Positions 55,320 through 64,000 of a stretch of 64,000 nt of DNA are shown here, piece after piece (position 1 is the first letter of the stretch; every line of letters starts with the position of its first letter). The notes under the pieces are model-generated. The model was given only the letters and a program-made list of their open reading frames with translations. It did not search any database and was not told the DNA's origin. Location: the NCBI GenBank assembly GCA_027494055.1, contig JAOSJO010000012.1, positions 186,001 to 250,000 of the forward strand, in the 5' to 3' direction. A program made the position numbers and the translations under genes. The stretch comes from Anaerolineae bacterium (lineage in GTDB: Bacteria > Chloroflexota > Anaerolineae > Aggregatilineales > JAFGMM01).

Positions 55320-56638
55320 CTATTCGGCAAACTCCGCGACAACCTCGTCAGCGCCGGCCTGGATGTCGGCGATGATGGCTTCGATGTCGTGGCCCTGCAG
55401 GACGCGCGCCGTGGCTTCGTCCATCAAGTTGCGCACCGCGTTGTACGTGATGACCTGCGGCTCGAACACCTGGTTGGTCACGCCCAGCAGCCCGTAGGAG
55501 GTCGCGAATTTCGGATTCGCTTCCAGGTACTCCTGGAGGTAATCGACCGTCGAAGCGCGGGTCGGGTAGTAGCCGCTGATCTCAACCCACCGGGCCTGAA
55601 TCTCAGGGCCGGTGAACCACTGAGGAACAGCCACGCAGCAAGCTGCTGCTCTGCCGTGGTGACCGGCATGAGAATGCTGCCGCCGTAGACGTTCACAATC
55701 GCTTCCTGGCCCTCGCCGTGCGGGAACGGGGCAATGCTCCACTCGAACGGGCCGTTCGCGCCCTCATCCACCGCCGTCCCGTAGAACGGCAGGCCGGAGG
55801 AGCTACCGAAGGTGAACATCGCCACGCGGTTGCCGAAGTCGGCCTGGTCGCCGAAGTTCTCCGGGTTCTGCGTGATGCACCCCTGGTCCACAAGCTGCTC
55901 GATGACGCCGAGCGCCTGGCGCATCTCAGACGTATCGAACGTGAAGGCGGTGTTCTCAGCGTTGATGATGTCGCCGCCAAAGCTGAAGACCATCGTCGCC
56001 AGGTTGGAGGCGCTGTCATACCAGGAGTGGCCGTAAAGGCCGGCGTCGGGGTCAGTGGCAGCGCAGGCCACCTCGACGTACTCCTCCCAGGTTTCCGGCG
56101 GGCCATCGTAGCCAAGCTCGTTCAGCCAGTCCACGTTGTAGTACATGAGCGTCATCGAGCGGTTCGGCGGGAGGCCCAGGCGCTGGTTGTCGTAGAGCAC
56201 ATGCACGTCCTGCGCCCAGAAGCCGGGGTAGAAGTCGGCGATCTCTTCCTCGGTGAAGCCCCAGGTCGGGTCGTTGACGTAGATGTTCAGGTCCACCAGG
56301 GCGTTCGCCTGCTGATAGAAAGCCTCGTCGTTCTGATAGCCGACCACCAGCGAAGGCACGTCCCCGCTGGCGATGGCGGCGTTCATCTTATTGCGGATGT
56401 CGTCATAGCTGCCCTGGTTCTCGGCCACCAAGGTGATGCCCCACTCATTCGTCGTGTTGAACTCCTCGACGAGCACCGCGAGCTGTTCCTCGCGCTGGCC
56501 TGAGTGGTTGTGCCACCAGGTGATGGTCTGCCCGGTCGGGTCGAGGTCGCTCAAGTCCTGCGCGGCGGCCACGCTCGCGCCCACCATCGACGCAACCAGG
56601 GCGACGAGAACGAAAGCCTTGATCCACTTGTGCTGCAT
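55320..56638 (-). CDS. Sugar ABC transporter substrate-binding protein (frameshift near 55622)
   Basis: About 440 residues of the family 1 binding proteins. A signal peptide (AFVLVALVASMVGASVAAAQ) lacks a lipobox Cys. The mature protein begins TWWHNHSGQREEQLAVLVEE; LGLPPNRSMTLMYYNVDWLN, PPETWEEYVEVACAATDPD and SIAPFPHGEGQEAIVNVYGG are typical. One base is missing near 55622; the frame resumes QWFTGPEIQARWVEISGYYP. ATG 56638 follows GGAGGAG. It is last in the transcript after both permeases, an order opposite to the common one. Oligosaccharide or glycerol-phosphate-type sugar uptake is likely; no ATPase is adjacent. Confidence 0.9.
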
Positions 56639-56777
56639 GTTCTCTCTCTCCTCCAATATGAGTTTTCGATGTCACTGGACACTAACCGGCAATTGCGTTA
56701 GGGTCAGACAGGCGCTCTTGCTCCCTTCGCACTCTCCCTTGCCAAGATACAGTCGCGGGGGCGGCCCCGCGCCGTGC

Positions 56778-57694
56778 TTATCCCTTCAAGCCAGTCGTCG
56801 CAATGCCTTCGGTGAATTGCTTCTGAACCACGAAGTAGAGCGCCAGGATGGGCAGGATGGTGATGACCGAGCCGGCCATCTGCAGGTGAACCGCCGCCCC
56901 GGCGTCGTCCAGGAAGAACGAAAGCCCATAGGAAACAGGCCGCCACTCCGGCGAATTCGTCACGACCATCGGCCATTGCAGCGCGTTCCACGAGCCGACA
57001 AACGTGAAGATGATGACGGTGAGCAGCGCCGCGCGCGAGATCGGCACCACAATCTGCCACAAGAAGCGGAAGTGCCCCGCGCCGTCGATGCGCGCCGCAT
57101 CCCAGAGTTCATCCGGTATCTGCGCGAAGAACTGGCGCAGCAAGAAGATGCTGAACGCGCTCGCCATGAACGGGACGGTTAGCGCCGGCCAGTTGTTGAT
57201 CCAGGGGATCGGCCCGATGCGCCCCAGCCAGACGACGGTGAGGTAGTTCGGGATCAGCGTCACCGCCTCCGGGATCATCAGCGTCGATAGGAACAGACCA
57301 AACAGGATGTTCTTGCCGAAAAACTCCATCCGCCCGAAGGCATACGCGGCCAGCGTGCAGAACACCACCTGGCCGCCAATCGTCAGCGCCGCGATTTGCA
57401 CGCTGTTCCAGAAGTACTCGCTGAAATTCGCGCCGTCCCATGCCTCCGTGTAGTTGTCGAAACGCGGCACCGAGGGGATGACGCGCCCGGACAGCGCCTC
57501 GCCCTGCGTCATCAGCGACGTGCTCACCATCCACGCCAGCGGCAGCAGCGCGCGACAACCGCCCCCAGGATCAGGATGGCGTAGGCGAACATGCGCGGAA
57601 AGTTGATCGGCTTCGGGGGCCGCCCTGACGTGGTGACGACCTCCGCGGCGCTGCCCCACGGCCCGGCTTCGCGTTCCTGCGTCTGGCTAACCAT
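56778..57694 (-). CDS. Sugar ABC transporter permease, MalG type (frameshift near 57553)
   Basis: About 305 residues. The N-terminus [20 protein letters not shown] with helix [14 protein letters not shown] comes before the shift. After it [20 protein letters not shown] and [20 protein letters not shown] lead to the EAA loop [20 protein letters not shown] and a C-terminal [17 protein letters not shown], the family end. The start codon sits within the end of the preceding permease gene. In the given sequence the two are in one open frame (see the finding on 57687-57710). An associated ATPase must be encoded elsewhere. Confidence 0.9.
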
Positions 57695-59420
57695 AGAGAA
57701 CACCCTCTTGGAGGCAATACGGTTCTGCACCAGCGTCAGCGAGAGGATGATGGCAAAAAGCACAAACGCCATCGCAGAAGCGTAGCCGAACCGCGAGTTC
57801 CGGAAGAACTCGTTGAAGATCACGATGCTGGCCGTGTCGGTCGTGCCGAGCGCCGAGGCGTGCCGCAGCACCCAGATGTGGTTGAACGCCTTGAACGTGC
57901 CGATGACGGCAATCAACGACAGGAAGAACGTCGTCGGCGAAAGCAACGGCAGCGTGATGTGGCGGAAAATCGCCCACCGGCTGCCGCCGTCGATCTTGGC
58001 CGCCTCGTATAACTCGTTGGGGATCGCGCCCAGCCCGGCGAGAAAGATCACGGTATCGTAACCGACATACGTCCAGACGCTGTAGATTATGATGACCACA
58101 AGCGCCAGGCTCGGGCCGGCGGCCCAGGCCGGCAGGGCGACGTCAAGCGGCTCGGCGAGCATCTGGAAGATACCTTTCGGCTCCAGGAGCCACTGCTGCG
58201 TGCCCATCCCCATACCCTTGGAAACCTGATTCGCCAGCGAATCGGGGCGGTTGGAGAAGATGATGCGAAACACCGCCGCCGACGCGACCGCCGGGGTGAT
58301 GTAGGGGATGAAGTAGATCATGCGGAACACGGTCTGGCCGCGGATCCCTGGAACAGCAGGTACGCCAGGAAGAGCGAGATCACGAGCTGAAACGGCACGG
58401 TGCCAAGCGAGTACGACGCCGTGACGAGAAAGCCCCTGAAGAGGCTCGTGTCGCCCGCATCCACCACCTGCGGCAACTCCGCGATGAGAATCCAGCCGCC
58501 GACCATCAGCGTCAGCGCCGCCAGCAGGTACAGGCCGGTGCGCACGTTCGACGAAAGCCCGCCGGCCCGCCGCCAGATCAACCAGGCCGCGCCCAGCAGC
58601 CCAAACCCCGCGCTGATGGTGAGGATCCGTGTCCAGAGGTCGAGGTCCGCGCCCGCTTCCATCGCGGCGGCGTACTCCGCCTGGATTTCGCCCAGGGTGA
58701 ACGCGAGCACAAGCGCGCCGGATACGAGCAAGGCAATGACGGCGATCAGGCGCGCGTAGTAATACCCTGCGCTCCTGCCTGGCGCGGTGCGCGCCACCCA
58801 AACAGAGACGCCGACGCCAACCGCGATGGCGATAATCGCGAGCCACATCGCCTCCCGGACCTCCGGCACCTGAAAGGTCTCGCCGAGGAGGCGCATTATC
58901 AACTCATCGGTGCGCACCTGGCCCCTGAGCTTCTCGCCAATGTCGAGCATACCCGGCAGCCACATCACGAAGAAGCGCACGAAGAGCAACAGCCCCGCCG
59001 CAGACAGCACCGACGGCAGCAACCATTGGTAAGGGCGCTCCTCAAGCTCCGCCGCCTTCTGCCACACGCGACGCGCCAGCCACACCGCGCCGACCAGCGC
59101 GCCAACCCCAAGCCAGAACGCGCCCACGTAGGCAAGGCCATCGATTGCCCGCTTGTAGTTCGTAAGGCCCAGGTACCCGCCGGGGACCAACCGCCACCGG
59201 TGCAGGCTCACGTAAAGCGCGAAGCCGACGGGGAAAAGCCCGAACAAGAAGACGATGATGCCCCCGGCGCGAGGAACAGATAGGCGGTCAGGTTTTCCCG
59301 GAGGATGCGCCCGCGCCGGCTCTCCAGGAAGGTGCGCAAACTACCCAGGGTGCCGGTGCGTGCCTTAACTTCGATGGCCGAAGATCGCGTGGAAGACGAC
59401 GGAGACGAGGAAGTGCTCAT
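57687..59420 (-). CDS. Sugar ABC transporter permease, MalF type with large membrane insertion (frameshifts)
   Basis: About 577 residues, nearly twice the usual 300. The Ser-rich tail [20 protein letters not shown] and first helix [12 protein letters not shown] come before a shift at 59261-59265; [20 protein letters not shown] follows. A segment of about 220 residues with about six helices is inserted before the normal continuation [21 protein letters not shown] second shift at 58346-58348 leads to [20 protein letters not shown] and the EAA loop [20 protein letters not shown]. The last residues probably are [10 protein letters not shown] with the stop at 57687-57689, needing a two-base correction. 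First gene of the sugar transport operon. Confidence 0.85.
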
Positions 59421-59667
59421 AGATGCTCCGCTGGAAAACTCCGATGGCGCGAGCCTTTGGAATCGACCAGGGCTATTGTACCGCAATTCGCGCCCATGAC
59501 CCCACCGGCATCGATAGACTACGGTTTGAGAATGCCGTCTCCACGGCGCACGCCGGAAACAGCCTGTGCAGACACGGAGTATAAGGGGCTGGCCTTAAGC
59601 CAGAGCGAGGCGGGCTTTAAGCGCATGTTAGGCGTGCGTTAGGCCTCGATTGTAACGCCCTCCGGCG

Positions 59668-61166
59668 CTAACGATCATAGGAACCGGATGGGACCGACAC
59701 GGCGTCGTTCCGTTCGGCGAACGACGCCGCCTTCCGCCCCCGACGGTCAAACCACAGCGCAAACGCGGCCAGCGCCGTCGAGGCCAGGATGAACAGCGCC
59801 GCCGTGCGAAACACACCGGTCACGCCCGCGACCAGCGCCTCCGGCGGCGCAGCCGTCACATCTGCGCCGGGCGGCAGCGCGGCGGCAGCCATCACCTGCA
59901 CGGCGAAGAGCGCCCCCATCAGCGGAATCCCGGTGGTCTGCCCCAGCGTGCGCGAGAGGGCCAGCAATCCCGACGCCACCCCCAACCGCTGGCGTGGGGC
60001 AGCGCCCATGATCGCGCTGTTGTTGGGCGACTGGAAGAAGCCGATCCCCACCCCCAGTGGCGCCGTCCGCGCGAGGTACCCCACCACATCCACGTCAGCG
60101 GTCAGTGTGCTGATGAGCACGCACGCGCTGGCGACAATCAACAGCCCAATCAGGCTGATGACGCGCGAGCCGAACCGGTCCGAAAGCGCGCCGGAGATCG
60201 GCGCGGTCAGCCCCATGCCGATGGGCACCACGGCGATCATCATGCCGACCTGCAACGTCGAGTAACCCTTGACCAACTCGAGGAAAAGGGGAAGATGAAC
60301 TGCCCCGCCAGCACGATGAACATCAGGAACGCCATCAAAAGGTTGACGCCAAACAGCACATTGCGGAACATCCCCAGGTCAACCATCGGGTGCGCCACGT
60401 GCGTCTCGACGAACACGAAGACCACCAGCCCAACTGCCGCGCCGATCAGCAGCGTGAGCGGCAACCCGTCGCCGAACCCCTGATCCTGGCCGAATGTCAT
60501 GCCGAGCGTATAGGCGCTCAGCGCCGCCAGCAGCACCGCCGCGCCCATGAAGTCAAAGCGTTGCCCCGGCTCGCCGCGCGCCGAAGGCGGCACGACACGT
60601 GACACCACCAGGTAGGCGACGATTCCCAGCGGCACGTTGACCAGAAAGACGGAATGCCAGCCGGCCAGGCTGATCATGATGCCGCCGATGGTCGGGCCGG
60701 ACGCAATCCCGATTGAGACGATGGACCCGATGATGCCCAGCGCCCGCCCGCGCTCCGAGGCCGGGAATACCTCGGTGATGATCGCCGTGCCCAGCGCCAC
60801 CATCATCACCGCGCCGAAACCTTGCACCGCGCGGAACGCAATCAGCGCGCCCACAGTCGGCGACAGGCCGCACAGCAACGACCCAAACGTGAACAGGGCA
60901 AGGCCAGTCATGTAAATGCGCTTCTTGCCGAACATGTCGCCCAGCCGCGCCACGCCCAACATCATCGCCGCGATCACCAGCGTGTAGCTGAGGATCACCC
61001 ACTGCACTGTGGCGAAAGTCGTGTGGAGTTCCTCGACCAGCGTGGGCAGGGAGATGTTGACGATACTGGCGTCCAGCGTGGACATGAGCACGCCCAACCC
61101 AATACCTAACATCGCGCCCCATTTGCGCGGGGCCGGCGTGAAGACTTCATCGGGGGTGGCGTGCAT
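59668..61166 (-). CDS. MFS exporter, DHA2 type (frameshift at 60288-60291)
   Basis: About 499 residues, 14-helix drug:H+ antiporter class. ATG 61166 has GGAG upstream. GIGLGVLMSTLDASIVNISL is the helix 1 motif with Asp, GVARLGDMFGKKRIYMTGLA is motif A, and SIVSIGIASGPTIGGIM is motif C. One base is missing in a G4 run (60288-60291), shifting FIFPF to LFLELVKGYSTLQVGMMIAV. The end YSTLQ...APISGALSDRFGSRVIS is normal. It follows another MFS gene of the same type with an inverted repeat between. Confidence 0.88.
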
Positions 61167-61233
61167 CAGGGCATCTCCAGAAGCAGAGAAGTTGCAGGTT
61201 CGTTTTCTGGCACCAACGCATTGTAACCCGTTT

Positions 61234-61267
61234 TGACTCAACCTGCCGCGTCGGGCAGGTTGAGTCA
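61234..61267. repeat. 14-base inverted repeat between two MFS genes
   Basis: TGACTCAACCTGCC (61234-61247) and GGCAGGTTGAGTCA (61254-61267) around GCGTCG. It lies 29 bases after the stop of the upstream MFS gene and 68 bases before the start of the next. There is no T-run on the minus strand (AAAACGGG follows), so it may be an operator or attenuator rather than a plain terminator. Confidence 0.65.
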
Positions 61268-61295
61268 GGTGAGAAACGCCGGCGTGGCTTTTCGT

Positions 61296-62903
61296 TTAGC
61301 CCTGGGGCGCCTGGGTTGAGCAGGACAGCGCGGGCTGCCGCGCCGGTTCGGTGATGCGCGGCTCGATCAGGAGCGCGGCCATCAGGGCGCTCAACCACGC
61401 CAGGGCCGCCGCGATGTACATGATCAGGTTGAAGGTATCGACAAACGCCAGCCTGATCGCGCCCTCCACGGCGGCCTGCGCGTCCTCTGCGAGGCCCGGC
61501 GGCGGCGCGGCATTGCCCATGTTGGCGGCCTCGCTCTGGAGCGCGGCGCGCGTCTGTTCGCTCATGGCGACATCATCCGTGTACGCCATCAGCGACGCGC
61601 TGAAAGCCGAAAGGAAGATCGCGCCCGTCACCGCAATCGCCAGCACGCCCGCCGTGCGCGCCACCGCGTTATTGATGCCCGACGCGATGCCGGCCCGCTT
61701 CTGGGGCACCGAACCCATGACGGCAGTCGTGAGGGGCGCGACCGTGATCCCCATGCCGACGCCAATCACCGCAATGGCGGGCAGGTACGTCGTCCAGAAG
61801 CTGTCGGGGCCGCTCGTCAGGCCAGGGAACGCCAGCACGAAGAAACCGATCCCGGTGATGGCGGGGCCAGCAACCAGCGGGAGGCGCGGGCCATAGCGGT
61901 CCACCAGCCCGCCAGCCCACCGCGAAAGCAGCGTGAGCAGGATCGCGAACGGGAGCAGCGCGCGCCCGGCCATGGCTTCGCTGTAGCCCTGGACCTGCAC
62001 CATGTTGAGCGGCAGGAAGAAGAAGATCACGTTCAGCGCCGCGTACAGGAACAGGGTGAGCAGGTTCGCGCCGCTGAACGTCCGCGACCGGAAAAGCTCC
62101 AGCGGCACCATCGGGCAGCGCGAGCGCGCCTCCACGATGACAAACGCCACCAGCGCGATCACACCGCCCACGAGCGCCACCAGGATTTGCGGGTCGGCGA
62201 GGCCGCGCGCCGGCGCCTCGATGAACCCGTAGGTGACGCCGGCCAGCCCAAACGTCACGAGCAGCGCGCCGGGGTAGTCCAGCCGGGCGGGGGCCTCGTC
62301 GTCGCGGCTTTCGGGTACCTTCCCGTAGAGGGCAACGAGCGCCAGCACCGCAAGCGGCAGGTTGATGAAGAACACGCCGCGCCACAGTCCCCGGCTGGCA
62401 AGCTCGCCGCCGAGGAGCGGTCCGATCACGGTGGTGATGGTGGTGAAGGCCGACCACGTCCCGATGGCCTGGCCGCGCCGGTCCGGCCCGAACGTGGCCG
62501 AGATGATCGCCAGGCTGCCCGGCACCATCAGCGCGCCGCCGAGTCCCTGCACGACGCGCGCAAGGATCATGATCTCGGCGGTGGGCGCGAGGCCGCACGC
62601 GAACGACGCGCCCGCAAAGACGGCGATCCCCACGCCGAAGACCCGCTTGCGCCCGAAGCGGTCGCCGAGCGACCCGCCCACCAGGATCAACGACGCCAGC
62701 ATGAGCAGGTAGCCGTTGACGATCCAGAGCAGTTGCGCGCCGGTCGCGCCCAGGTCAACCTGGAGGGCCGGCAGCGCCACATTGAGCGCGCTGCCGTCGA
62801 TGAAGGCCATGCTCGAAGCCAGGATGGTGGCGAACAGCACCCAGCGCCCCGTCGCGACCGATACACCAACATATTCTGATGTGCTGCTGCTTGTGTGTGA
62901 CAT
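61296..62903 (-). CDS. MFS exporter, DHA2/EmrB-QacA type
   Basis: A 535-residue intact carrier of the 14-helix drug-export class. FATILASSMAFIDGSALNVA holds the helix 1 Asp, GGSLGDRFGRKRVFGVGIAV is motif A, FTTITTVIGPLLGGELAS is motif C. A hydrophilic extension between helices 13 and 14 (about 455-495, EQTRAALQSEAANMGNAAPP) is usual for this group. The start ATG 62903 has GGAGGGG about 10 bases upstream. A palindrome directly after the -10 box suggests repression by a TetR- or MarR-type protein, which is not in the window. Confidence 0.94.
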   Translation of the reverse strand: MSHTSSSTSEYVGVSVATGRWVLFATILASSMAFIDGSALNVALPALQVDLGATGAQLLWIVNGYLLMLASLILVGGSLGDRFGRKRVFGVGIAVFAGASFACGLAPTAEIMILARVVQGLGGALMVPGSLAIISATFGPDRRGQAIGTWSAFTTITTVIGPLLGGELASRGLWRGVFFINLPLAVLALVALYGKVPESRDDEAPARLDYPGALLVTFGLAGVTYGFIEAPARGLADPQILVALVGGVIALVAFVIVEARSRCPMVPLELFRSRTFSGANLLTLFLYAALNVIFFFLPLNMVQVQGYSEAMAGRALLPFAILLTLLSRWAGGLVDRYGPRLPLVAGPAITGIGFFVLAFPGLTSGPDSFWTTYLPAIAVIGVGMGITVAPLTTAVMGSVPQKRAGIASGINNAVARTAGVLAIAVTGAIFLSAFSASLMAYTDDVAMSEQTRAALQSEAANMGNAAPPPGLAEDAQAAVEGAIRLAFVDTFNLIMYIAAALAWLSALMAALLIEPRITEPARQPALSCSTQAPQG

Positions 62904-62914
62904 GAAACAAAATC

Positions 62915-62944
62915 CCCTCCGCAGACTATAGCGGAGGGATTGTA
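62915..62944 (-). promoter_or_regulatory. -10 box and overlapping palindrome before the MFS gene
   Basis: TACAAT on the minus strand (62939-62944) is immediately followed by CCCTCCGC TATAGTCT GCGGAGGG (stem 62931-62938/62915-62922). The transcription start would fall inside the palindrome, which fits an operator. The right arm also overlaps the ribosome-binding region. Confidence 0.55.
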
Positions 62945-63042
62945 CACCAAAATTATGACGAAATCGATCTAAATTTCGCCCGAAACCAGGTTGAACATTG
63001 CGCCCCGGCCAGAAGCGCGCCGGGGCGGTTAGGTTCGCGGGG

Positions 63043-63495
63043 TCAGCTTACGCCGGTCAGCTCAGACGTGCAGTGCGGGCAGCGCGTCGCCTTGATGGGA
63101 ATCTCGGTGGCGCAGTACGGGCAGTCTTTGGTCGTCGGGTCCGCTGGCGCTTCGGGCTTCTTGCCCATCGCCAGCGCGCGGTTGGCCATCTTCACCAGCA
63201 GGAACATGGCGAGTGCGACGATGATGAAGTTGATCAAAGCGTTGATGAACAGCCCGTAGTTGATGGTGGCCGCGCCTGCCGCCTGCGCCGCCGCCAGCGA
63301 GGTGTAGCCCTCCCCGGAGAGGTCGATGAACAGGTTGGAGAAGTCAACGCCGCCGAGCAGCTTACCCAGCGGCGGCATGATGATGTCGTTGACCAGGGAG
63401 TTCACGATGGTCGTGAACGCAGCGCCCATGATGAAGCCGATGGCAAGGTCAAGGACATTCCCACGCAGTGCAAAGTCTCGGAACTCTTTCAACAT
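63043..63495 (-). CDS. mscL: Large-conductance mechanosensitive channel with C-terminal zinc ribbon
   Basis: A 150-residue channel that opens under hypo-osmotic stress. The N-terminal amphipathic helix and TM1 read [20 protein letters not shown] and [22 protein letters not shown]2 is [20 protein letters not shown]. The cytoplasmic end, normally a helical bundle, is replaced or extended by a rubredoxin-like zinc ribbon [20 protein letters not shown] (two CPxC knuckles). The pore-lining glycines are present. It is alone, with short gaps to both neighbours. Confidence 0.94.
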   Translation of the reverse strand: MLKEFRDFALRGNVLDLAIGFIMGAAFTTIVNSLVNDIIMPPLGKLLGGVDFSNLFIDLSGEGYTSLAAAQAAGAATINYGLFINALINFIIVALAMFLLVKMANRALAMGKKPEAPADPTTKDCPYCATEIPIKATRCPHCTSELTGVS

Positions 63496-63608
63496 CGCGC
63501 GTCATCCCCCTTCAATGGGAATCCATGCTAGCATTATCAATAATACAACTCTCGCCAGATAACGCAAGCGCGTCATCGCTGGGGGTGCATTCTACAAGTT
63601 TATCCTGG

Positions 63609-64000
63609 TCAGTCGGCAGCGTCAGCTTCTGCCGCAGGGGCCGATCTCCGCGCCAGGACGATCACCGCGCCGATGATGAGCGCGCCGCCAAGCGCCTGCG
63701 GCCAATCCAGGCGCTCGCTGAAGAGCAGCCATCCGAAGGCCATCGCGCCGACCGGCTCCACGGTAGACACGATGCTCGCGTTGCTCGCCGGCACATCGCG
63801 CAATCCGGTGACAAAGGTCAGGTTGCCGAGCAGCGTCGTGAGGATGGTGACGCCCAACAGCCACAGGAGCGCGCCGGGGTCGGCAAGCGCGCGCCCCAGC
63901 GCCGCGCCCGACTGGAAAGGCAACAGGAAAAAGCGTGCCAAAGCCGAGCGCATACGCCAGCACGGTCCACGGCGGGTAGCGGCGCAGGGCGACCTTGTTG
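63609..64000 (-). CDS. EamA/DMT-family transporter, 5' part beyond window (frameshift near 63933)
   Basis: The last 130 or so residues of a drug/metabolite-type permease. The end of the first EamA repeat reads NKVALRRYPPWTVLAYALGF, then a T-run slip near 63933, then FLLPFQSGAALGRALADPGA. The second repeat's conserved TLLGNLTFVTGLRDVPASNA and SIVSTVEPVGAMAFGWLLF (VEPV) and final helix ALGGALIIGAVIVLARRS complete the family end. The substrate is unknown. Confidence 0.87.
   Translation of the reverse strand, partial: TRSPCAATRRGPCWRMRSALARFFLLPFQSGAALGRALADPGALLWLLGVTILTTLLGNLTFVTGLRDVPASNASIVSTVEPVGAMAFGWLLFSERLDWPQALGGALIIGAVIVLARRSAPAAEADAAD

Noticed and set aside
55191-55320. Small coding gene in the gap after the sugar-binding protein
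   Set aside because: The frames there are short, start in the terminator hairpin and have no conserved sequence.
1-64000. CRISPR array, tRNA or rRNA gene
   Set aside because: No regularly spaced direct repeats, no cloverleaf with a TTC-type T arm and CCA end, and no rRNA segments were recognised by eye. A covariance-model scan would be decisive.

Overview
The window is about 64 kb of GC-rich bacterial chromosome. Gene content suggests a free-living member of the Chloroflexota, probably Anaerolineae-like. The reasons are the mix of an FHA/zinc-ribbon protein, a DUF4388-GTPase pair, a CpXC protein, PA14 and PPC-type secreted proteins, pyruvate:ferredoxin oxidoreductase, sugar ABC transporters, a SEDS-PBP fusion and several families of short palindromic repeats. 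No rRNA or tRNA gene was seen, so the placement is an inference.

Layout. 1-5.5 kb (minus): the 5' part of moeA, then a signalling operon of FHA protein, multi-sensor histidine kinase, receiver-only regulator and OmpR-type regulator. 5.5-12 kb (minus): a Gfo/Idh oxidoreductase, and nifJ (pyruvate:ferredoxin oxidoreductase) with a dihydroorotate-dehydrogenase-like gene. 12-19.8 kb (minus): pcm, then a surface-glycan style block of three SAM methyltransferases, a polysaccharide flippase, a GT4 glycosyltransferase and a GT39-type membrane glycosyltransferase. 19.8-26 kb (minus): a molybdenum hydroxylase fused to its 2Fe-2S domain, a REP-associated tyrosine transposase with its REP palindromes, a DUF1269 protein, a GNAT acetyltransferase and rarA. 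26-35 kb (mostly plus): a YigZ/IMPACT protein, an MFS carrier, a convergent LysM/L,D-transpeptidase, a secreted double-PA14 protein, mtnP and a SEDS-PBP fusion. 35-38 kb (minus): a second GT39-like enzyme and a CpXC protein. 38-46 kb (plus): DUF4388 protein, Ras-like GTPase, alpha/beta hydrolase, a membrane protein, a beta-helix protein overlapping an acyl-ACP-reductase-like gene, and two tandem secreted PPC-like proteins. 46-59 kb (minus): an ABC-2 exporter operon ending in a membrane metalloprotease candidate, a heterodimeric ABC exporter, and a sugar ABC importer without an ATPase. 59-64 kb (minus): two DHA2-type MFS exporters, mscL with a zinc ribbon, and a partial EamA transporter.

The most interesting item is the SEDS-PBP fusion at 32558-35275. 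Its SEDS half looks intact, but its transpeptidase half has lost all three catalytic motifs (Ser-x-x-Lys to Ala-x-x-Gln, Ser-x-Asn to Ala-Cys-Pro, Lys-Thr-Gly to His-Ala-Gly) in an uninterrupted frame. Other points of note are an acyl-ACP-reductase-like enzyme outside its usual cyanobacterial setting, a RAYT carrying a REP inside its own coding sequence, a MalF-type permease with a large membrane insertion, and repeat palindromes read as protein.

Caution: roughly 35 genes or gene parts are interrupted by single-base indels, mostly in runs of G or C. Both reading frames on either side still encode conserved family sequence, so these look like sequencing or assembly errors rather than decay. 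I give such genes as one CDS spanning the shift and state where it lies.
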